Assembly (NCBI RefSeq): GCF_001625305.1
Contig: NW_017804021.1
Coordinates: 1,104,016 to 1,168,015, forward strand
DNA length: 64,000 nt
Source of the DNA: Branchiostoma belcheri
Taxonomy: Eukaryota > Chordata > Leptocardii > Amphioxiformes > Branchiostomatidae
Direction of reading: 5' to 3'
A program made the position numbers and the translations under genes. Positions 46,201 through 54,300 of the stretch are shown one piece after another; positions within the stretch are counted from its first letter, which is position 1; every line of letters starts with the position of its first letter. The notes below the pieces were generated by a model, which worked only from the letters and a program-made list of their open reading frames with translations, ran no database searches and was not told where the DNA came from.

Positions 46201-46854
46201 AACGTTTGTGTGTGTACGTATTTGTGTTTGTGTGTATGTGTGTGTCAATATCTCTCCCCCTCTCTGTGTTTGTGTGTGTGTGTACGTGTGTGTTTGTGTG
46301 TCTGTGTGTGCGTGTATGTATCTCTGTGTTTGTGTGTGTGTGTACGTATCTGTGTGTTTGTGTGTGTGCGCGTGCGTATCTGTGTTTGTGTGGGTATGTG
46401 TACATCTGTGTGTGTGTATCTGTGTGTGTGTGTGTGTGTGTCTGTCAATATCTCCCCCTCTATCTGTGTCAGTGTTTGTGTGTGTGTGTGTGTGTGTACA
46501 TGATTGTATGAACAACAGAACTCCAGAAGGCAGTGATGAAGCTTAATGACATTTGGTATGCTGGTGTTTGAAGTTAACCTTTATTTACATTATCAATATT
46601 AAAAACTTAAAAAATAGTTGTGAAATATATCATATGGCGAAGATATGAAGTGTTGTAACTCTAGTTTGATAGTACCACGTTTTTATCCTCTTTCATTTTT
46701 GTCCATAGACTTCGTCTCCCCGACAGAGTTCAAAATGTTCTGGATTACGTGGTCTTTGGATGGAACCATTGCTGTTGGGAGGGAGAATGAAACTCAGCCG
46801 TTCTTGGAGTACAAAGACCCAAACCCCCTGCCCATCATGTATATGCTGGACTAG
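38459..46854 (+). CDS. Type II membrane receptor: SUEL lectin, discoidin, EGF and FAMeT-like modules
   Basis: Thirteen exons join in frame (929 residues): 38459-39368, 40972-41031, 41187-41246, 41810-41896, 42117-42295, 42784-43075, 43320-43553, 44010-44194, 44347-44490, 44923-45064, 45212-45325, 45778-46014 and 46709-46854. There is no signal peptide. A hydrophilic, Tyr-rich N-terminal ~390 residues with 33- and 35-residue repeats precedes one membrane helix ([20 protein letters not shown], about 395-415), giving type II topology. Outside lie a VPTVLSD repeat stalk, a SUEL/rhamnose-binding lectin domain ([22 protein letters not shown]), an F5/8 type C domain in three exons, an EGF module ([12 protein letters not shown]) and a domain resembling the farnesoic acid O-methyltransferase fold ([29 protein letters not shown]). 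The exon at 41810 needs a GC donor. The stop at 46852 interrupts the last domain and probably reflects a frameshift. It is likely a recognition or adhesion receptor signalling through SH2 partners (inference). Confidence 0.75.
38486..38782 (+). repeat. Coding 99 bp repeats, cytoplasmic region
   Basis: Three units start at 38486, 38585 and 38684, each 33 codons long and beginning EVKHQYQN. The first two are nearly identical at DNA level and the third diverges after QYQN. Each carries a YQN motif, the consensus for Grb2-type SH2 docking if phosphorylated. Confidence 0.8.
39051..39260 (+). repeat. Coding 105 bp repeats, cytoplasmic region
   Basis: Two 35-codon units start at 39051 and 39156 ([16 protein letters not shown] and [16 protein letters not shown], each ending SHYGGSED). 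Each unit contributes two tyrosines. Confidence 0.8.
39852..40177. mobile_element. Possible MITE with TCTCCAAGCAGAT ends
   Basis: TCTCCAAGCAGAT at 39852 and its inverse ATCTGCTTGGAG at 40166 bound ~325 bp without coding sequence, inside intron 1 of the lectin receptor. 'gtatc' and 'ggcagtatcc' blocks recur inside it. The same end motif occurs alone elsewhere in the window. Confidence 0.45.
40879..41308 (+). repeat. Tandem 215 bp duplication containing an exon
   Basis: Two adjacent 215 bp units differ by only a handful of bases. Each holds one 60 bp exon (40972-41031 and 41187-41246) with its own acceptor and GTACAC donor. Both exons are phase 1-1, so either or both can be included without changing frame. 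Confidence 0.85.
41310..41695 (+). mobile_element. 5'-truncated LINE remnant
   Basis: Two frames (shift near 41455) read a region with [18 protein letters not shown], then CILCN…CQFCPN, then [19 protein letters not shown]. The C-x2-C plus 'DE(L/F)HF…C..Y' pattern is typical of the C-terminal, Cys-rich part of LINE reverse transcriptases. It lies in an intron directly after the duplicated exon. Confidence 0.6.
42832..42962 (+). repeat. Coding 21 bp minisatellite (VPTVLSD)
   Basis: Six tandem 21 bp units encode VPTVLSD in the stalk of the receptor. DNA identity between units is almost complete, so copy number is likely polymorphic. Open frames in other registers (Cys-rich on +, Leu/Thr on -) are by-products. 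Confidence 0.9.
43203..43275 (+). repeat. (AG)n followed by (GT)n microsatellite
   Basis: About 55 bases of GA/AG then about 16 of GT, ending ~45 bp before the SUEL lectin exon acceptor. Confidence 0.95.
46045..46500 (+). repeat. Long interrupted (GT)n tract with higher-order unit
   Basis: Some 450 bases of GT-rich repeat contain four copies of a 'gtcaatatctc' block at 46173, 46244, 46444 and similar sites. The tract is therefore a compound minisatellite in the intron between the two FAMeT-like exons. All long frames across it are artefacts. Confidence 0.9.
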
Positions 46855-47096
46855 CTACTAACGGAAACGGCGATCCTGCACGGTGGTATCTTTGTCACAT
46901 TGCTACGCCTGAAGGTAATTTTAACAATAACATTGTTATTCCTCTAACCACAACGAAAGAACTTAATTGTTTAAAGAAGCCAAGAAGAGCCTGTGTCACA
47001 GCAAATCCCCCCCCCCACGGGACGAATTCCCTAGCGAGATTGCTGTGACACTGACACCTACATGTACTCTTCAAGGACAGGTTGGGTGCGGAAGAT

Positions 47097-47187
47097 CGTT
47101 ACCTTTCTATATATGCCCCTTTTTCTGTCGCTACTGTTGGTAGGGGTGGCGACAGAAAAAATGGACATATATAGAAAGGTAATGACG
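47097..47187. repeat. Hairpin-forming inverted repeat
   Basis: 'cgttacctttctatatatgc' with 'tttttctgtcgc' faces 'gcgacagaaaaa' with 'atatatagaaaggtaatgac' around a short loop. A TCTGCTTGGAGA motif follows at 47204. Confidence 0.75.
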
Positions 47188-47924
47188 ATGTTCCCCACCA
47201 ACCTCTGCTTGGAGAATTCTTGGATGAACGAAAAGCTACAGTAACTCCCCTTTGAACAACTCTCAAATTATTTTCACAAGTGGGGATTTTTTGTCTTCCC
47301 TTGGCCTTGCTCACGAAAAAGGAGCCAACCCAACTTAATAGATATACATGTAGCCTAGTACAAGAATAATTCTATTTGTCATAATCTCTGTTTTCTTGAT
47401 TAGTAAATTGTAACTTGCATATAATTGTGCATATAAATTATAATTTGCATAATTTATGGTAAAATTCTATAAATCAGCTGCATTCCATGATAAGACTATT
47501 GAAGCTTGTGACATAATTGATAATTGAGAACAAAAGAAACACGTTATGTTATAATTGTGTAATGATAACTGCCTGGAATTTAATACTTGAGGTATTTGAA
47601 AGTTCAGTGAAGGTGAACATCATGAAACATAATGTATTCAAATCAGGACTTCATTTGCATAATTTATGAGGGAATGCTAGAATGGCATTGTTTGTTAATA
47701 TTAGACTGTCGTTTGGTTGAGAATATGATAAACTGATTCATGGAAATGAGGGGGAATAATCTACAAATAGTCAGTCATAAAGATTAACATCATTTGGCAA
47801 AGGTATGAGGTCGGGGAACTCTAGCTTATTCTGTGTCCTTGTCACAAATATGTTTTCTATGTCTCTAGCAGATGACTGTTTCCCATCTTGAAACTTGTAA
47901 ATAAACTTTATTCATTTATCAAAG

Positions 47925-48082
47925 ATCATCTACATTATGGGAAAGACTGCCAGGTGGACCCCAACATTAGGAGGGCGTGCGGCTGGGATGGAATCACACC
48001 AGATAAGTGTCGTAAGAAAGGATGTTGCTATGATGATTCCGTGGATCATGCAAAATGGTGCTATCAGTATCACAAACTGTAG
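47925..48082 (+). CDS. Trefoil (P-type) domain exon, likely 3' end of the lectin receptor
   Basis: After a fair acceptor (…tttatcaaag) the frame reads 51 codons to a stop, with a full trefoil pattern: six Cys in CQVDPNIRRACGWDGIT…C…GCCYDDS…WCY. The phase (needs one upstream base) matches the GTAATT donor at 46914, which follows sequence that reads as a natural continuation of the preceding domain ([13 protein letters not shown]) two bases out of frame with the stop at 46852. I therefore attach it to the receptor gene as its last exon, reached only if the apparent frameshift near 46845 is absent. It could also be a separate small gene. A polyadenylation signal AATAAA lies near 48211. Confidence 0.6.
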
Positions 48083-48419
48083 GTTCAGGCACTTTTTATG
48101 TTTCAGTGTGCAAATGTAATTTCTGACTTTGTATTGATATTGTATTGTATTGTCTGTTTTACCCTCCCTTCCACTTGTATACTAGTATTTCTTGTGGCAA
48201 ATCCAAGTAAATAAATATAATTGTGCACCTTCCCTATACATTTTTCACTGTAATTTTGACAGTGCGCAGTACCTTTTAACTAGTCTGTATATTGGACTAA
48301 CAAAAAATCATCACTTTTCTAGTAACAGAAAGTATGAAGTCAGTTTCTGTCAGATTTCCATTTTTGCATGGCTTATGTAAACTACGTCCCAAAATCTACG
48401 TCACAACACGCTTGAGTTT

Positions 48420-49245
48420 AATACATTGTTGATGTTTTAATCTATATAAGGAGATTGGTGTTACTGTGCCTTTGTGTTACTGTGCATTTTGATGTTTAAA
48501 CCTATAGCAGGAGAAAGTTATTATTGTACCTTTCGATGTTTTCATCTATAGCAGATGAATGTTGTTACTGTGCATTTAAATTTGTAAATATAGCAGAAGA
48601 ATGGCGTTACTGTCACAGTAGATTTCGATGTTTAAAACTATAGCAGGAGAATGGTGTTACTGTAGATTTTGATTGTATCTAATATAAGTAATTTTACCAC
48701 TGTTCTTTCGTCGTGAAGAAGACTTTATTTAGAACTTACTGCTCTCGACTGTTTGGCGTCCAGCTATGGAACCATGTTAATTCGAGTGTGCTTGCCAAAT
48801 GTCGGGTGGCATATAATAATTATTTTTGGATACTTCTTAAGTTTCCAAGATGTTGCAGTGCAAGTACTATGTGTGTTCACCAAACTACTGACACATTTGA
48901 TGCCCGACACAGAAAATTATGCTACTCCTTTGTTGATAAGCTAAACAACACCAACAACAGCATAATACAATGTCTTCTGAGGTCAGATTGTCAGTACAGA
49001 AATTCTTTTTCTAATGTATATAAGATGTTGTATGTATAGTTTGTGTTTCTATGCTTGTACTGTTGTTTTCTATAGGTGAAATACCTGAAATAAACTTTAA
49101 AGACATTCATTCATTCAATAGCAGGAGAATTACTAGTATGTTACTGTACATTTTGATGTTTAAATCTATAACAGAAGAATAGCGTAACTTTCAATGTTTT
49201 AATCTATAGCATGAGAATAGTGCTACTGTAGATTTCGATGATTAA
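48420..49245 (+). repeat. ~45 bp minisatellite, split by a LINE tail
   Basis: Units of the type 'ggtgttactgtgcattttga' followed by 'tgtttaaacctatagcagga' repeat imperfectly at 48430-48680 and again at 49120-49240. The gap between is filled by the LINE fragment at 48690-49118. Confidence 0.65.
48690..49118 (+). mobile_element. 5'-truncated LINE 3' end
   Basis: A 108-residue frame (48713-49039) reads YCSRLFGVQLWNHV, then RVAYNNYFWILLKFPRC and ending LLRSDCQYRNSF, which resembles the extreme C-terminus of LINE reverse transcriptases. It ends in an 'attcattcattcaa' tail at 49107-49120, as expected for target-primed insertion of a non-LTR element with a tandem-repeat tail. Confidence 0.7.
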
Positions 49246-49767
49246 ATCAGTATTAAAGATATGCAAAATGCATCCAGCTTATCCCAAGAGACCTAAAATC
49301 TTTATTAAACAAAGAAGTCAGGTACTAGTAACAGAATAACTTATGAGGAATGAGAAAACAATGTGAAATTTTTCAACCAAAAGTAAAACATTTTTAACGC
49401 GCATAAGCCCGTTCCCATGACGACAATGTCCTTATAAATAAAGTGAACTGAACAATGCCACGCCCACCCAACATCTGCTTGGAGATTGCAGACGACAGCA
49501 GTCTTCTTCTAAACAAAAGCCCCGAAATTTGCCATGATGTTGCTTCAGACTTTGTAATTTTTTTGCTTAAAATGACAAGGAAGAACTTAGGAAACAATCT
49601 GACGGTAACTTACCTCCTAAAACTGACGTTTAATAACCGTGAAGGACGAGTTTTTCCCGAGTTGACCCTTCCAGTTCCACGACCCGGCGCCATCTTGATT
49701 CGCATCTCCCGGGTTCTATCGCGCAATGCACTATGGGTGCCATCTGTTCGTAATTACCTCGGATCTG

Positions 49768-49986
49768 CCCCGGCCGTAGCCTCTACCAGGCTTGGGGAGG
49801 TGGTTGAAAAGAATAGAAATCGGCCAAATAGAGAGATAACATGCCAAGGGAGTTTGTCCGTTGAAAGAACATTTCGCCGCAATGTTCTTTCAACGGACAA
49901 ACTCCCTTGGCATGTTATCTCTCTATTTGGCCGATTTCTAATCTTTTTAGCCGCCTCCCCAAGCCTGGTAGAGGCTACCCCGGCCG
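49768..49986. mobile_element. Hairpin (foldback) transposon with 9 bp target duplication
   Basis: Positions 49777-49977 form an almost perfect inverted repeat: arms of ~97 bp from TAGCCTCTACC inward, meeting at a 7 base loop (TCGCCGC, 49874-49880). The unit is flanked by CCCCGGCCG on both sides (49768-49776 and 49978-49986), a target-site duplication. No transposase is present. Long arms with a 9 bp duplication fit a Mutator-like origin, which is inference. Confidence 0.85.
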
Positions 49987-49989
49987 TGA

Positions 49990-51314
49990 TTTAGAGCTCT
50001 ACAGTGGCTCGGAGCGGCAGGCGGAAGCCGTGTTATTAAAGCTCGGAAAAATGTTTAGCAAGTTATAACGTATATACATGTACAGTAGTTACTAGGGAGC
50101 AGAAGAACCATTTCAGCACCAAGGACATCGTCAGTGGACGCACCACCCCTGTACTCAGCTCCGGTCGCGGCTGAGCGGTCTCCGTAACCATGTAGCGGCC
50201 TTAACGTTATAAACCCTCTGATGTGTTTTGAAGAACTGTTTGGTTGTATCAAAAACATCAATATTTAATGTACATTCCTGGAAAAACCACATTGTTGTTG
50301 ATTTGCTTGTATGGCGTGAATGGTGGATTACATGTAACGTTAATCTCACTCCTGTTATGGCGAAAATATAATTCTCAGAAAAATGAGACCCGAACCTTGC
50401 GTGGGTTGGGCTTCGCCAAATTAATTTCTTTTAGAGAAGCAGATCTTTATGATATTGAAATTTTCTATATTTGCTCGATTCAGTCAATCTAGCTTTCCAC
50501 GACTCTTGTTATATAACGCGTTAAGACAGATAGCAAATTTATACGCTCGATTCAAGAGTCGCCGCAGCTAGGTGTGTGAATTTACTAAGTCCTACAATTG
50601 TGGAAACGCGCTATATTGCTCTTCATAGTTTGTCTTTTCTATATGTACATGTACCTGCACGTCAAAAGATCACCCATAACTAAAAATGTATCATGATATT
50701 TTCATTACCAATTTTTAGAAAGTGTCTGGAATATCATATAAAATGTTCACAATTACTGTAGCATCTATTTCTATTCACAGAAAGAAATCATTGTCTAAAA
50801 CATTCTGCATACTACAGCAATAGATGTCACTCTGTAAGTCTTAGTCTAAAAATGACAATACACAAATTTTATCATATTTTCCCCATTAGCCGTCTATGAA
50901 GTTTAAAATGACACATTCTTAAACTTAAACTGCTTAAACTCTAGAAGAAATTTCATTTGGCATCCTTACACACTGGACCATCTATTAAGCAGTGCTCTGG
51001 TTTTAAGTCATTTCATGTTTCCATACAACGCAAGCATATTACAATTTATATCATTGTGATAATGACTGTTATTGTAAATCTTACTGCTTTAAAAGCCATA
51101 AAATATTTCAATAATGTCTTCAAACCATTGCTGATGCGCAATACATTTTTGAATCTGATTTAACATTCTGCAAGGCTTACTACAAGATGTATGAATTGTG
51201 CTTGAAGTATCTTCTTCCTTTTGTAAAGTACATGTACATGTACATGTCACATTTCTCATTACATTTCTTATGAATTGTCGGTAAGTTTGTATAATTGCAG
51301 ATTCCTTAAATTTT
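49990..51314. other. Intergenic spacer and PARP14-like 3' flank
   Basis: I see no coding exon. One TTCAGCACCAAGGACA motif is at 50112. An (ACATGT)n run is at 51231-51248. The right part is the probable 3' UTR of the PARP14-like gene. Confidence 0.5.
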
Positions 51315-54300
51315 CTATGACATCTTGAATGTGATAAGGTATTCTGGATAAGCCTGAGCATCATGAAAGATCACAAACACAGTGGGGTTGTTCACATCAT
51401 TCACAGTGGAGTCAAAGGGAACATTAGGTTTATCACTCCTCATGGGTGCTTTGGTCATGTCTTGGGACCCCTTGGTGTATTCTCCAGTTGTGACCTTGCA
51501 CAGGAACATTTTCTTGTGTTTGGTGGCTGGGTCTGGTACAGAGTAGTAGTCCTTTGTGGAGTAGGCTGCTTTCAGGGCAAAGTATGAACCCTGACCTTCC
51601 CAACATCCTGTGGAGAAAATAAAAGTATTAAATAGAAAAGTCAGAAAATGAAGTAGAGATATACAATTTATTTTTAAATTAGTGATTGAATGTATTTTTT
51701 AAAGATGCCACTTGGATAAAGGTGTTGTCTTATGTCCTTTCTTCTCAGTTTTTGCTGTCCTTGAATACTTGATGTCAGCTATATCATTGTAAGAATTACA
51801 TGTAAGTTGCAAAGTGCAGGTTATTGAAAGTTAGAACTTAACTAGAAATAACACATGCAAAGTAAATACATGTTACCTTCACATGGTCTGAGAGAACAAA
51901 GTACTGCTCTGTTTACTCTTTCTAAAACACATTCATACAATGATATATATGGTGACCAACCACTCCAACTCTGTCCTGCCACATGCTACATGATGTAATT
52001 CAATACCGGAGCGTGTCTATTACAGCACCACTTAGTAATACATATTTGTATACCATGGTGACAGGGTTTGGTCCAGGTCTTATCTGTTTGGAGAAGAAGA
52101 AGAAGAAACGGTGCAAAAACAAAGACAGGTAAACATAATGAGCACTGCCAGTTACATACCAACATTTCCTCCACTGTAGCTCCTGTTGAAGCCATTATGA
52201 GTGATTGCCACAGTAACCTCACTCTTAGTCCCATGCCACAGTTCTTGCTCCACTTTCCTGTAAGATGAATTAGTAACTGAGCCTTAATCTATGTCAGAAA
52301 TTTGCCTTGGTAAACATAATAATACTCATTGACAATTAATGCTCATACTGGCTTAGTCTTCATATCATCTGCATCTGCAGCAAAATGTGTCACAAGCAAG
52401 ATTTTTTTCTTAAAAATATCAAGTGCATGAATTGCCAAAGCTACTCTATATCAAGTGCATGAATTGCCAAAGCTACTGTAAGTATTGGTGTCTTTTCAAA
52501 GCCTTATATAGGTGACTAATGGGGTTAAATTCATTAATCAAACATATTCCTACCTTCTTGGATTGATTTGTCCAATTTTCTGGCGTTGAGCGCAGTACTG
52601 GGTCCACAGGGTAGGGTTCTGGACCCTCTCAATGCTCACTACCGTTGCCTTCATCCCCTGTAAACTGTTAGTGAACTTCCCTGCCACTGTGCTGTACTCC
52701 TGGGATCCAGACTTCAGGGGAACGATGTGGCAGATTTTTGGTTTCTTCGTACTTCGGTCCTGTGGCTGTGGGTCCCATGTCGAAGGCAAACCGCCACCTG
52801 TTTAAAAAATAAAAAGATCATTGTTACCTAAAATAGTGTCACTGTGTAATTCTGTGGGTAGTGACACTGCCTATGGATGTAGAGTCATTTCCTCTTGCTA
52901 TCAATCAGAAGGCCATGCCACTTTGATTTGTTGTTTCTCTGACTTTTTCAGAAAAAAATGAAGCAACAGGGTGAAAAAACAGGCCTAGGCATACTATGAT
53001 AGCCTCAAAAGCTAGGAGCCATGAAGTCAACAGGATGTTTCAAACAATGAATTTCGAAATTTTTATTAAACCACTGCATAATTAATAGATGGAAAAAAAC
53101 TGTAACAACTAGGAAGACAATGAGTTTGTTCAACTGTTGGGGTCAAAATATGAGCATTTTGTAGCTGATTCAGAACCTGTCGAATGTTTCTTGTTTTTGA
53201 AAATAAAAAAAGAGTGCAAATCTGAGAAGCAATTCATTAAATTGGTGTTGCTTTGAGTTTTATTTCAAACAGCACTGCATCCAAGGAAGACTTGATACAA
53301 CTTACCCACTTCTGCCCTCTTGTCTCTCCTCTGTACAGGGAAGGACCTTTTGGACGGTTTCATGGTGACTCTCATGGCCTTGAAGTCAATCTCACAGTCC
53401 TCATTGTCATCATCATATTTTACAGAGCTCTTCTTTGCTTTGTATGCAGCCTCGATGATGGCATTTGCAGCTGGGTGGATTTTTTGTTCCCTGCCTTGAG
53501 CTACAACATAGGACCTGAGAAAACAATCACATTAAATGGCAAATTTTTTCTACATAGATGTACTTGCTTATTGTAAACATTACCCATTGAAGGTTATTTT
53601 AGACAAAGACAAAGTTGACTGTAAAGCTGTACAGTAATACACACAAAACTGTATACAGTTTTGTGTGTATTACTGTACAGCTTCACAGTCAACTTTGTCT
53701 TTGTCTAAAATAACCTTCAATGGGTAATAGCTAAGGAGTGCAGGGTCTAAGTGCCCACTCTTGAACTCTCATTGTGCATTAGTAATGTTTTCCGTGTGAG
53801 ACTTCTGTTTAAAAAGATAAACTTTTAATTCAGCAGCCCATCTGATGGCTTTAAATAATTATTGTTTCTCATCTTGGCCTAGCCTGCCCGTGCCATCTGA
53901 TTTGTAATGGAGCTCCTTGCACTCTCTTTTTGGGATCAGCAAGTGACAGATCTAGATAGCAGTAGCTAAGCAAATGATAGAAGTATTAGTTATGATAGAA
54001 CTTACCATTGTGCATCCTTCTGGACTGAATGTGCTTTCTCCAAGTCCCTTTGCTCCTCTACCTTAGCATTCAGGACTGTCCAAATCTTCTTCAAGACTTC
54101 AGTGACATCATGGATTGCACCTTGGATTAGGAGGCAGTCAACACCACTTCCTGCAATGTAGAAATGCATTGTATTGCATTAATATTTACTGAACTTCATG
54201 AAATATTGCACTTCTTCTAATACAAACAAGTGCACAGTTTCACTTTGGCATAATACACCAGCTTTAGAGGCATGCCACGCAGTGTTAGCTGGCTAAATTA

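Noticed and set aside
46067-46546. Overlapping long frames rich in Val/Cys/Ser or His/Thr
   Set aside because: Produced by the interrupted GT repeat in an intron of the lectin receptor.
49455-49994. 179-residue plus-strand frame
   Set aside because: More than half of it is the hairpin arms of the foldback transposon.
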